15,384 nucleotides of DNA from DATDMG01 sp036518955. Lineage in GTDB: Bacteria > Actinomycetota > Actinomycetes > Actinomycetales > Kineosporiaceae. Below the pieces are notes generated by a model that was given only the letters and a program-made list of their open reading frames with translations, had not been told where the DNA came from and did not search any database. The stretch spans positions 1-15,384 of the forward strand of contig DATDMG010000274.1 of the NCBI GenBank assembly GCA_036518955.1, read 5' to 3'. This document shows positions 5,437 through 12,343 of this stretch, one piece after another (within the stretch, counting starts at the first letter, position 1; the number at the start of each line of letters is the position of its first letter). Position numbers and translations under genes: made by a program.

Positions 5437-6738
5437 GTGCTCAGCGCGTTCGCCCGGGCGTTCCGCACGCCGGATCTGCGCCGCAAGCTCCTCTTCACGC
5501 TTGCGATCATGGCTGTGTTCCGGCTCGGCGGGTTCATCCCCACCCCGGGCGTGAGCTACGGCAACGTCCAGGCGTGCTTGAACACCGGGAACACGACGGG
5601 TGCGCTGGCCCTGATCAACCTGTTCAGCGGCGGTGCGCTGCTCAACCTCTCGGTGTTCGCTCTCGGGATCATGCCGTACATCACCGCGAGCATCATCATC
5701 CAGTTGCTCACCGTGGTCATTCCACGGTTCGAGGCGCTGAAGGAGGAGGGGCAGACCGGCACGACCAAGCTGACCCAGTACACCCGTTACCTCACCATCG
5801 GGCTGGCGATCCTGCAGTCCACGACGGTGGTCGCGATCACCCGCTCCGGCACCCTCTTCGGCACGGCCTGCCCGAAGCCGTTGGTGCCCAACACCAGCGT
5901 CGTCACGGCCCTGCTCATGGTGATCACGATGACCGCCGGCACCGGCCTGATCATGTGGCTGGGTGAGCTGGTCACCGAACGTGGGGTCGGCAACGGGATG
6001 TCACTGCTGATCTTCACCTCGATCGCGGCCGGGTTCCCGACGTCCATCTGGGCGATCGGACAGGAGCGAAGCTACGACGTGATGGTCCTGGTCATCGCGC
6101 TCGGTCTTGTGATCATGGCGCTCGTCGTGTTCGTGGAGCAGTCCCAACGCCGCATCCCGGTGCAGTACGCCAAGCGGATGATCGGCCGTCGGCAGTACGG
6201 CGGCACCAGCACGTACATCCCGATCAAGGTGAACATGGCCGGTGTCATCCCGGTGATCTTCGCCTCGTCGCTGTTGTACCTCCCGGCGCTGATCGCGCAG
6301 TTCAACTCCAAGAGCACCGCCGGGTGGGTGCAATGGATCAACACGAACTTCACCCGTGGTGACCACCCCGCCTACATGATCGCCTACTTCGTGCTCATCA
6401 TCTTCTTCACGTACTTCTACGTGTCGATCACGTTCAACCCTGACGAGGTCGCCGAGAACATGAAGAAGTACGGAGGGTTCATCCCGGGCATCCGGGCGGG
6501 GCGGCCGACGTCGGAGTACCTGGACTACGTGCTCACCCGGATCACGCTTCCGGGTGCCCTGTACCTAGGTTTGATATCGCTTATCCCACTGGTGGCCTTG
6601 GCCCTGCTGAACGCCAACACCGGTAAGTTCCCCTTCGGCGGCACGTCGATCCTCATCGTCGTGGGCGTCGGGCTGGAGACCGTCAAGCAGATCGAGTCCC
6701 AGCTCCAGCAGAGGCACTACGAAGGGTTCTTGCGATGA
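5437..6738 (+). CDS. secY: preprotein translocase channel subunit SecY
   Basis: SecY forms the ten-helix protein-conducting channel of the Sec translocon in the cytoplasmic membrane. The 433-residue product starts MLSAFARAFRTPDLRRKLLF, the usual actinobacterial N-terminus, which favours GTG 5437. It has the TM1 region FRLGGFIP, a plug/TM2 region (INLFSGGALLNLSVFALGIM, then PYITASIIIQLL), the cytosolic loop RRIPVQYAKR and the C-terminal GTSILIVVGVGLETVKQIES. AGGAGG at 5427-5432 is close to the start (4 bases). An ATG at 5320 in the same frame would add 39 residues but falls in the upstream hairpin, so I rejected it. A cluster of rare codons lies at residues 377-382. The stop overlaps adk (ATGA). 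Confidence 0.97.
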   Translation: MLSAFARAFRTPDLRRKLLFTLAIMAVFRLGGFIPTPGVSYGNVQACLNTGNTTGALALINLFSGGALLNLSVFALGIMPYITASIIIQLLTVVIPRFEALKEEGQTGTTKLTQYTRYLTIGLAILQSTTVVAITRSGTLFGTACPKPLVPNTSVVTALLMVITMTAGTGLIMWLGELVTERGVGNGMSLLIFTSIAAGFPTSIWAIGQERSYDVMVLVIALGLVIMALVVFVEQSQRRIPVQYAKRMIGRRQYGGTSTYIPIKVNMAGVIPVIFASSLLYLPALIAQFNSKSTAGWVQWINTNFTRGDHPAYMIAYFVLIIFFTYFYVSITFNPDEVAENMKKYGGFIPGIRAGRPTSEYLDYVLTRITLPGALYLGLISLIPLVALALLNANTGKFPFGGTSILIVVGVGLETVKQIESQLQQRHYEGFLR

Positions 6739-7298
6739 GACTCGTGTTCCTCGGGCCACCGGGTGCGGGCAAGGGGACGCAGGCCAAGCGCGTCGCCGAG
6801 CGGCTGTCGATCCCGGCCATCTCGACCGGGGACATCTTTCGGTCGAACGTGTCCAAGGGCACCGAACTTGGCCAGCTGGCGAAGCGCTACATGGACGCCG
6901 GTGAGTACGTCCCCGACGAGGTCACCAACGACATGGTCCGGGACCGGCTGAGCGAGCCGGACGCCGCGGCGGGGTTCCTGCTGGACGGTTACCCGCGGAC
7001 CACGGCCCAGGTCGACACCCTCGACGCGATGCTGGCGGAGCGCCGGTCCGCGCTGTCCGCCGTCGTGGAGCTCACTGTCGATACCGAGGAGGTGGTCCAG
7101 CGGCTGCTGAGGCGGGCCGAGATCGAGGGCCGCCCGGACGACACGGAGGAGGTCGTCCGACGTCGGCTCGAGGTGTACGCCCGGGAGACCGCGCCGCTGG
7201 TCGCGGTGTACGAGGCGCACGGCCTGATCCGGCGGGTGGATGGGATGGGACCGGTCGACGACGTGACCGACCGGCTGGTCAAGGCGCTCGAGGGCTAG
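6735..7298 (+). CDS. adk: adenylate kinase, short-LID form
   Basis: Adk catalyses ATP + AMP to 2 ADP in the cytoplasm and maintains the adenylate pool. The 187-residue product has the P-loop GPPGAGKGT (residues 7-15), the AMP-binding ISTGD and FLLDGYPRT segments, and the LID hinge region EGRPDDTEEVVRRRLEVY. The long or zinc-binding LID insertion of E. coli-type or Bacillus-type enzymes is missing, as in the M. tuberculosis short form. ATG 6735 overlaps the secY stop by four bases, with GAAGGG at 6721-6726. Placement between secY and map is the conserved order. Confidence 0.96.
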   Translation: MRLVFLGPPGAGKGTQAKRVAERLSIPAISTGDIFRSNVSKGTELGQLAKRYMDAGEYVPDEVTNDMVRDRLSEPDAAAGFLLDGYPRTTAQVDTLDAMLAERRSALSAVVELTVDTEEVVQRLLRRAEIEGRPDDTEEVVRRRLEVYARETAPLVAVYEAHGLIRRVDGMGPVDDVTDRLVKALEG

Positions 7299-7301
7299 GG
7301 C

Positions 7302-8147
7302 GTGCTGGGCCGGGACCGCATCCAGTACAAGACCACCGACCAGATGCGGCTGATGCGAGCGGCAGGCCTGGTGGTGGCGGACGCGCTCGACGCCGTCCGC
7401 GCCGCGTTGCGTCCTGGGGTGACGACCAAGGAACTCGACGAGATCGCGCACGATGTGATCCGGACTGCCGGGGCGTTGCCGTCCTTCCTGAACTATGGGC
7501 ACCCACCCTATCCGGCGACCACCTGCATCTCGGTCAACGAGGAGATCGTCCACGGGATCCCCGGCGCCCGGGTGGTTGCCGCTGGCGACCTGGTGTCCGT
7601 CGACTGCGGGGCGATCCTGGCCGGCTGGCACGGCGACGCGGCGTTCACCGCGATCGTGGCCGAGCCGGGCGGGCGCCCGGAGGAGGCTGGTGCGGCCGCC
7701 GATCGCGCCCTGATCGAGGTGACCCGCGAGGCGATGTGGCGGGGGATCGGGGCGATCGCCCCGGGCCATCGGCTGGGCGCGATCGGCGGCGCCATCGAAG
7801 ATCATGTGGACGGGCGCTACGGGCTGGTCGAGGAGTACGGCGGCCACGGCATCGGCACCGAGATGCACCAGGACCCGCACGTGCTCAACTACCGCACCCG
7901 CGACGCCGGCCGCCGGATGCGCTCCGGCCTCTGCCTGGCCATCGAGCCGATGCTCACGGCCGGGAGCCCGGCCACCCGGGTGCTGCCGGACCAGTGGACC
8001 GTCTCCACCGTCGACGGGTCTCGGGCGGCGCACTGGGAGCACTCGGTGGCTCTGCACGAGGGCGGGTTGTGGGTGCTGACGGCGCGGGACGGTGGCGAGG
8101 AGGGCCTCGCCTCGGTAGGCGCTCCCTTCGCCCCCCTGGCCGGCTGA
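7302..8147 (+). CDS. map: type I methionine aminopeptidase
   Basis: Map removes the initiator methionine from nascent proteins with two divalent metals. All expected active-site residues are visible: H84 in IVHGIP (E. coli His79), D101 (SVDCG), D112 (HGDAAFT), H182 (GGHGIG), H189 (EMHQDP), E215 (AIEPM) and E246 (HWEHSVA). The pita-bread fold region spans most of the 281 residues. The N-terminus is short and lacks the SH3-binding extension of some actinobacterial MapB enzymes. It starts at GTG 7302, with GAGGG at 7290-7294, three bases after adk. A 233-base gap to infA follows, suggesting that the secY-adk-map unit ends or is re-promoted there. The last 25 residues (from about ARDGGEEG) are less conserved. 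Confidence 0.95.
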   Translation: MLGRDRIQYKTTDQMRLMRAAGLVVADALDAVRAALRPGVTTKELDEIAHDVIRTAGALPSFLNYGHPPYPATTCISVNEEIVHGIPGARVVAAGDLVSVDCGAILAGWHGDAAFTAIVAEPGGRPEEAGAAADRALIEVTREAMWRGIGAIAPGHRLGAIGGAIEDHVDGRYGLVEEYGGHGIGTEMHQDPHVLNYRTRDAGRRMRSGLCLAIEPMLTAGSPATRVLPDQWTVSTVDGSRAAHWEHSVALHEGGLWVLTARDGGEEGLASVGAPFAPLAG

Positions 8148-8220
8148 CGCGCACCCGCCGTCGGCGTGGGGTGTCGCGGGCCGGTCGGCGTCCATCCGTC
8201 AAGCCCGCCCGGCCCTCGAT

Positions 8221-8250
8221 TTCTTTGCCGGGCATCTCCTCGCGTAGACT
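8221..8250 (+). promoter_or_regulatory. candidate promoter upstream of infA
   Basis: In the 233-base map-infA gap, a TAGACT hexamer (8245-8250) matches the actinobacterial -10 form TAnnnT. A T-rich box TTCTTT (8221-8226) lies 18 bases upstream, and TTGCCG (8225-8230) is a better -35 match but with only a 14-base spacer. This is the most AT-rich spot in the gap. A promoter here would drive infA-rpmJ and possibly the alpha operon. Confidence 0.45.
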
Positions 8251-8345
8251 CGCTTGTCGGCTCACGAGCATTCACGTCCGGGTGGCCCCGCGGCTGGTCT
8301 GGTCACAGCAGGACGCCGTCACGCGTGCGCCTGGAAGGTCAACGC

Positions 8346-8362
8346 GGCCGTAGTGCACGGCC
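8346..8362 (+). promoter_or_regulatory. small hairpin in the infA 5' leader
   Basis: GGCCGT (8346-8351) pairs with ACGGCC (8357-8362) around the loop AGTGC. It lies immediately before two purine-rich stretches, AGAAGGA (8363-8369) and GGAGGA (8374-8379). The stem could modulate initiation of infA, but a 6-bp stem in such GC-rich DNA may be chance. Confidence 0.3.
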
Positions 8363-8380
8363 AGAAGGATTGCGGAGGAC

Positions 8381-8602
<222 letters not shown>

Positions 8603-8674
8603 CCGCCCGACACCCTCCCTCGACGCGGCCCGCTGCGTCCCGCAGTGGATGGCGTCCGAAGATGGAAGAGACCG

Positions 8675-8788
8675 ATGAAGGTCAAGCCGAGCGTCAAGAA
8701 GATCTGCGACAAGTGCAAGGTGATCCGTCGGCACGGCCGGGTCATGGTGATCTGCGAGAACCTGCGTCACAAGCAGCGCCAGGGCTGA
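8675..8788 (+). CDS. rpmJ: 50S ribosomal protein L36, zinc-binding form
   Basis: L36 is the smallest 50S protein and stabilises domains of 23S rRNA. The 37-codon ORF reads MKVKPSVKKICDKCKVIRRH and continues through MVICENLRHKQRQG to TGA 8786-8788. The zinc ligands C11, C14, C27 and H32 are all present, so this is the C+ form. It lies 72 bases after infA, and the upstream sequence GATGGAAGAGACCG contains a GGAAGAG ribosome binding site. The sequence match is unambiguous despite the short length. Confidence 0.96.
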   Translation: MKVKPSVKKICDKCKVIRRHGRVMVICENLRHKQRQG

Positions 8789-8853
8789 CCCGCGTCGCAT
8801 CCTGCGCCAGTGCACGGACAGGATACGAGCAGTCCCGAGAGCAGTACCCGACC

Positions 8854-8922
8854 CCCGTGCCGGCATGCCGCGCACGGGACGCCACCCCCGGAACAGAGGC
8901 CGGGGACCCGGTGAACGCCGGG
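8854..8922 (+). promoter_or_regulatory. three consecutive hairpins in the rpsM leader
   Basis: The 177-base gap between rpmJ and rpsM holds three adjacent inverted repeats. First, CCCGTGC (8854-8860) with GCACGGG (8872-8878), with an inner CGG-CCG extension and one bulged C. Second, CCCCGG (8886-8891) with CCGGGG (8900-8905), loop AACAGAGG. Third, CCCGG (8907-8911) with CCGGG (8918-8922), loop TGAACG. They end 44 bases before the rpsM start. In E. coli, S4 represses the alpha operon by binding a pseudoknot in the rpsM leader. This region is the positional counterpart, but I cannot show S4 binding or homology of structure. The first two hairpins could instead terminate infA-rpmJ transcripts. 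Confidence 0.5.
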
Positions 8923-8965
8923 AGCGGTGCTGCGCCACACCTCTGCGACGACAGAAGAGAGAACG

Positions 8966-9346
8966 ATGGCACGCCTCGTCGGCGTCGACCTCCCGCGGGA
9001 CAAGCGGCTCGAGGTGGCGCTCACCTACATCTACGGCATCGGCCGGACCCGGGCCAAGGAGGCCCTGACGGCCACCCAGGTCAGCCCGGACCTGCGGGTG
9101 CGCGACCTCGGCGACGAGGAGCTGGTGAAGCTCCGTGACTACATCGAGGCGAACTTCAAGGTCGAGGGTGACCTCCGCCGTGAGGTGAACGCCGACATCC
9201 GCCGCAAGATGGAGATCGGCTGCTACCAGGGTCTGCGGCACCGGCGCGGGCTGCCGGTCCGCGGTCAGCGCACGAAGACGAACGCGCGGACCCGGAAGGG
9301 CCCGAAACGCACGGTCGCCGGCAAGAAGAAGCCCGGCAAGAAGTAG
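8966..9346 (+). CDS. rpsM: 30S ribosomal protein S13
   Basis: S13 sits in the 30S head and makes inter-subunit bridges B1a and B1b, contacting P-site tRNA with its tail. The 126-residue product has MARLVGVDLPRDKRLEVALT, the YGIGRTRAKEAL helix-hairpin-helix region, RREVNADIRRKMEIGCYQGL, then RHRRGLPVRGQRTKTNARTR and a Lys-rich tail (GKKKPGKK). ATG 8966 has only a weak ribosome binding site (AGAAGAGAG). It ends with two in-frame stops in tandem (TAGTAG, 9344-9349). It opens the alpha operon order rpsM-rpsK-rpsD-rpoA-rplQ. Confidence 0.97.
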   Translation: MARLVGVDLPRDKRLEVALTYIYGIGRTRAKEALTATQVSPDLRVRDLGDEELVKLRDYIEANFKVEGDLRREVNADIRRKMEIGCYQGLRHRRGLPVRGQRTKTNARTRKGPKRTVAGKKKPGKK

Positions 9347-9418
9347 TAGTCCGCCCGTCGAGCGCCCGCCTCGCGGACCCAGCGGATCGACGACCTCACC
9401 TTCCAGGAGTTCTCCCGA

Positions 9419-9829
9419 ATGCCACCCCAGAAGCGCCAGACGTCGGCGGCGGCGCGCAAGCCGCGCCGCAAGGAGAAGAAGAACGTCTCCCACGGCCACG
9501 CGCACATCAAGAGCACCTTCAACAACACCATCGTCTCGATCACCGACCCTACCGGAGCGGTGATCTCTTGGGCCTCGGCCGGCCAGGTCGGCTTCAAGGG
9601 CTCGCGCAAGTCGACCCCCTTCGCCGCGCAGATGGCAGCCGAGGCCGCCGCCCGCCGGGCCCAGGAGCACGGCATGCGCAAGGTCGACGTCTTCGTCAAG
9701 GGCCCGGGATCGGGCCGGGAGACCGCGATCCGCTCGTTGCAGGCCACCGGGCTCGAGGTGGGTTCGATCCAGGACGTGACGCCGACCCCGCACAACGGTT
9801 GCCGTCCGCCGAAGCGTCGCCGCGTCTGA
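9419..9829 (+). CDS. rpsK: 30S ribosomal protein S11
   Basis: S11 lies on the 30S platform by the E site and the mRNA exit. The 136-residue product has a basic N-terminus (PPQKRQTSAAARKPRRKEKK), the conserved GHAHIKSTFNNTIVSITDP, the GFKGSRKSTPFAAQMAAEAA helix and the invariant ending TPHNGCRPPKRRRV. ATG 9419 has AGGAG at 9405-9409. A 72-base gap separates it from rpsM, with only a weak 6-bp inverted repeat (GTCCGC 9349-9354, GCGGAC 9373-9378). It is followed by a 92-base gap to rpsD. Confidence 0.97.
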   Translation: MPPQKRQTSAAARKPRRKEKKNVSHGHAHIKSTFNNTIVSITDPTGAVISWASAGQVGFKGSRKSTPFAAQMAAEAAARRAQEHGMRKVDVFVKGPGSGRETAIRSLQATGLEVGSIQDVTPTPHNGCRPPKRRRV

Positions 9830-9921
9830 CCTCGCCGACGCCGTCCGCGTCGTCCCCGGCACTGTGACGGGTCGGGACGCGCACCGGAGCATGAAGACTT
9901 TCCTAAGGAGAAAGACCAGCC

Positions 9922-10548
9922 ATGGCGCGTTACACCGGCGCTGACTGCAAGCGCTGCCGCCGGGAGAAGACGAAGCTCTTCCTGAAGGGCTCCAAGTGCG
10001 ACTCCCCGAAGTGCCCGATCGAGATCCGCCCCTACCCTCCGGGCGAGCACGGCCGGGCCCGCACCAAGGAGAGCGAGTACCTGCTGCAGAAGCGGGAGAA
10101 GCAGAAGGCTGCCCGCATCTACGGCGTCCTCGAGAAGCAGTTCCGCGGCTACTACGAGGAGGCCAACCGCAAGACCGGCAAGACCGGTGAGAACCTGCTG
10201 CGGATCCTCGAGTCGCGACTGGACAACGTGGTGTACCGGGCGGGGCTGGCCGCGTCCCGGGACATGGCCCGCCAGTTGGTGCGGCACGGCCACTTCACGG
10301 TGAACGGCACGAAGGTCGACATCCCCAGCTATCGGGTCACCGAGAACGACATCATCGAGGTGCGCCCGAGCAGCCTGGAGCTGACGCCGTTCGTCGTCGC
10401 CCGCGCCCAGGCCGGGGACCGTACGGTCCCGGCGTGGCTCGAAGTGATCCCGAACCGGATGCGCATCCTCGTCCACGGGCTGCCGGCGCGCGCGGTCATC
10501 GACACCCAGGTGCAGGAACAGCTGATCGTCGAGCTCTACTCGAAGTAG
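9922..10548 (+). CDS. rpsD: 30S ribosomal protein S4, zinc-binding form
   Basis: S4 nucleates 30S assembly by binding the 16S five-way junction; in E. coli it also represses the alpha operon. The 208-residue product has a zinc knuckle C9-x2-C12-x13-C26-x4-C31 near the N-terminus, the RIYGVLEKQFRGYYEEA helix, and the S4 RNA-binding domain around LESRLDNVVYRAGLAASRDM, continuing through ARQLVRHGHFTVNGTKVDIP. It ends QEQLIVELYSK, the normal terminus. AAGGAG at 9905-9910 precedes ATG 9922. With S14 and L36 this is the third zinc-type (C+) ribosomal protein in the window. Confidence 0.97.
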   Translation: MARYTGADCKRCRREKTKLFLKGSKCDSPKCPIEIRPYPPGEHGRARTKESEYLLQKREKQKAARIYGVLEKQFRGYYEEANRKTGKTGENLLRILESRLDNVVYRAGLAASRDMARQLVRHGHFTVNGTKVDIPSYRVTENDIIEVRPSSLELTPFVVARAQAGDRTVPAWLEVIPNRMRILVHGLPARAVIDTQVQEQLIVELYSK

Positions 10549-10581
10549 CGGCCGAGTTCGACTCGTAGTAGGCGCACGACT

Positions 10582-10609
10582 CCACCTCGGCGGACGGATG
10601 CCGGGGTGG
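10582..10609 (+). promoter_or_regulatory. hairpin in the rpsD-rpoA gap, upstream member
   Basis: CCACCTCGG (10582-10590) pairs with CCGGGGTGG (10601-10609): nine pairs with one G-T wobble and a 10-base loop. It begins 33 bases after the rpsD stop and has no U-tract, so it may be a processing or attenuation structure that tunes rpoA relative to rpsD. Confidence 0.45.
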
Positions 10610-10615
10610 GGGGTC

Positions 10616-10641
10616 CAGGACGTCATATGGCGGATGTCCTG
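10616..10641 (+). promoter_or_regulatory. hairpin abutting the rpoA ribosome binding site
   Basis: CAGGACGT (10616-10623) pairs with ATGTCCTG (10634-10641), eight pairs including one G-T, with loop CATATGGCGG. It touches the purine-rich GAAGGGA (10643-10649) used by the GTG start of rpoA. The location suggests an effect on rpoA initiation; there is no direct evidence. Confidence 0.45.
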
Positions 10642-10655
10642 AGAAGGGAAAGAAC

Positions 10656-11672
10656 GTGCTCATCGCACAGAGGCCGACCCTGACCGAGGAGGTCGTCGGC
10701 GAGCACCGCTCCCGGTTCGTGATCGAGCCGCTGGAGCCCGGGTTCGGATACACGCTGGGCAATTCGCTGCGGCGGACGCTGCTCTCGAGCATCCCCGGCG
10801 CGTCGGTCACCAGCATCCGGATCGACGGCGTCCTGCACGAGTTCACCCCCGTCCCGGGGGTGAAGGAGGACGTCACCGAGCTGATCCTGAACATCAAGCA
10901 GCTGGTCGTCTCCAGCGAGCACGACGAGCCGGTCGTGATGTACCTGCGCAAGCAGGGTCCGGGCACGGTGACGGCCGCGGACATCGCGCCGCCCGCCGGG
11001 GTCGAGGTCCACAACCCGGACCTGCACATCGCGACCCTCAACGGCAAGGGCAAGCTCGAGATGGAGCTCACCGTCGAGCGTGGCCGCGGTTACGTCTCGG
11101 CGAACCAGAACAAGACCGGTGACCAGGAGATCGGCCGGATCCCGGTCGACTCGATCTACTCGCCGGTGCTCAAGGTGACGTACAAGGTCGAGGCGACCCG
11201 TGTCGAGCAGCGCACCGACTTCGACCGGCTCATCGTGGACGTCGAGACCAAGCCGTCGACGCAGCCCCGGGATGCCATGGCGAGCGCCGGCAAGACGCTG
11301 GTCGAGCTGTTCGGCCTGGCACGGGAGCTGAACATCGAGGCCGAGGGCATCGACATGGGCCCGTCGCCGTCCGACGCCGCGCTGGCAGCCGACCTCGCGC
11401 TGCCGATCGAGGAGCTCGACCTCACGGTCCGGTCGTACAACTGCCTGAAGCGCGAGGGGATCCACACCGTTGGCGAGCTCGTCGCCCGCAGCGAGGCGGA
11501 CCTGCTCGACATCCGCAACTTCGGCGCCAAGTCGATCGACGAGGTCAAGGCGAAGCTGCACGGCATGGGGCTGGCCCTGAAGGACAGCCCGCCCGGGTTC
11601 GATCCCGCAATGGTCGTCGACAGCTTCGGCACCGACGACGACATGTCCTACGCCGAGGACGAGCAGCTCTGA
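10656..11672 (+). CDS. rpoA: DNA-directed RNA polymerase alpha subunit
   Basis: The alpha dimer scaffolds assembly of RNA polymerase; its C-terminal domain contacts UP elements and activators. The 338-residue product has the N-terminal assembly domain (MLIAQRPTLTEEVV; GFGYTLGNSLRRTLLSSIPG; VPGVKEDVTELILNIKQL) to about residue 230. A linker and then the CTD follow (ELDLTVRSYNCLKREGIHTV, then VGELVARSEADLLDIRNFG). R259 corresponds to the DNA-contacting R265 of E. coli. The acidic tail DDDMSYAEDEQL is usual for actinobacteria. It starts at GTG 10656. Strong hairpins lie on both sides, so transcript level may be set separately from its neighbours. Confidence 0.98.
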   Translation: MLIAQRPTLTEEVVGEHRSRFVIEPLEPGFGYTLGNSLRRTLLSSIPGASVTSIRIDGVLHEFTPVPGVKEDVTELILNIKQLVVSSEHDEPVVMYLRKQGPGTVTAADIAPPAGVEVHNPDLHIATLNGKGKLEMELTVERGRGYVSANQNKTGDQEIGRIPVDSIYSPVLKVTYKVEATRVEQRTDFDRLIVDVETKPSTQPRDAMASAGKTLVELFGLARELNIEAEGIDMGPSPSDAALAADLALPIEELDLTVRSYNCLKREGIHTVGELVARSEADLLDIRNFGAKSIDEVKAKLHGMGLALKDSPPGFDPAMVVDSFGTDDDMSYAEDEQL

Positions 11673-11679
11673 CCACGCA

Positions 11680-11713
11680 CCGCCGCGCCGGGCGAGGGCG
11701 CCCGGCGCGGCGG
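11680..11713 (+). terminator. perfect 15-bp GC-only hairpin between rpoA and rplQ
   Basis: CCGCCGCGCCGGGCG (11680-11694) and CGCCCGGCGCGGCGG (11699-11713) are exact reverse complements separated by the 4-base loop AGGG. The stem starts seven bases after the rpoA stop and ends seven bases before the rplQ Shine-Dalgarno (11721-11726). There is no U-run after it. It is either a partial terminator of the I-shaped type or a transcript-stabilising or processing element. Confidence 0.7.
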
Positions 11714-11736
11714 ACTGACCGAGGAGAACGACAGAC

Positions 11737-12318
11737 ATGCCCACCCCCACCAAGGGTCCGCGGCTCGGCGGTGGTCCGGCGCACGAGCGGATGCTGCTGG
11801 CCAACCTTGCCACGCAGCTCTTCGCGCACCGCCGGATCACCACCACCGAGGCCAAGGCGAAGCGGGTCCGCCCGCTGGCGGAGCGGCTGATCACTTTCGC
11901 CAAGCGCGGCGATCTCGCCTCGCGGCGCCGGGTGCTCACCGTCGTCCGCGACAAGGGCGTCGTCCACGAGCTGTTCACGCAGATCGCTCCGGCGATGGCC
12001 GAGCGGCAGGGTGGGTACACCCGGATCACCAAGATCGGTAATCGCAAGGGTGACAACGCGCCGCTGGCGGTGATCGAGCTGGTGCTCGAACCGCTCACGG
12101 CACGGCAGGCCACCATCCGGGAGGCCGAGGCCGCCACCCGCAGCGCTGCCAAGACCGCGGCTCCCGCGGCTGCCGTGGCGGAGCCTGCTGTCGTGGCCGC
12201 CACTGACGCGGCGGCCACCGACGAGGCGGCTGACGGCCCCGACCACTCCACCGGCGGCGAGGCCGCCGGTGGGGAGTCGCCCGTGGCTCCGGCAGCGAAG
12301 GCCTCCGACGAGGCCTGA
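11737..12318 (+). CDS. rplQ: 50S ribosomal protein L17 with long Ala-rich C-terminal tail
   Basis: L17 lies by the exit tunnel of the 50S subunit. The core (about residues 1-118) is canonical: MPTPTKGPRLGGGPAHERML, LLANLATQLFAHRRITTTEA, KAKRVRPLAERLITFAKRGD, then GGYTRITKIGNRKGDNAPLA. Residues 119-193 form a low-complexity tail of Ala, Glu, Asp, Thr and Pro that E. coli L17 (127 residues) lacks; tails of this kind are frequent in actinobacteria and probably disordered. ATG 11737 has GAGGAG at 11721-11726. The strong hairpin just upstream may reduce its transcription relative to rpoA. truA follows after 25 bases. Confidence 0.96.
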   Translation: MPTPTKGPRLGGGPAHERMLLANLATQLFAHRRITTTEAKAKRVRPLAERLITFAKRGDLASRRRVLTVVRDKGVVHELFTQIAPAMAERQGGYTRITKIGNRKGDNAPLAVIELVLEPLTARQATIREAEAATRSAAKTAAPAAAVAEPAVVAATDAAATDEAADGPDHSTGGEAAGGESPVAPAAKASDEA

Positions 12319-12343
12319 GCCGCCGCCCGCACGGCAGCACCGG

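Noticed and set aside
6571..6599. TTGATA inside secY as a -35 box for an adk promoter
   Set aside because: No TAnnnT hexamer occurs 16-19 bases downstream; the bases are better explained as rare codons in a membrane segment.
6717..8195. A 492-codon open frame on the - strand opposite adk and map
   Set aside because: The sense-strand enzymes have complete active sites; the antisense product has no recognisable motif.
9349..9378. Inverted repeat GTCCGC/GCGGAC between rpsM and rpsK as a terminator
   Set aside because: Only six pairs with an 18-base loop; expected by chance at this GC content and placed within an operon.
9836..9852. Small stem CGACGC/GCGTCG between rpsK and rpsD
   Set aside because: Six pairs in a GC-rich spacer with no supporting context; not strong enough to annotate.
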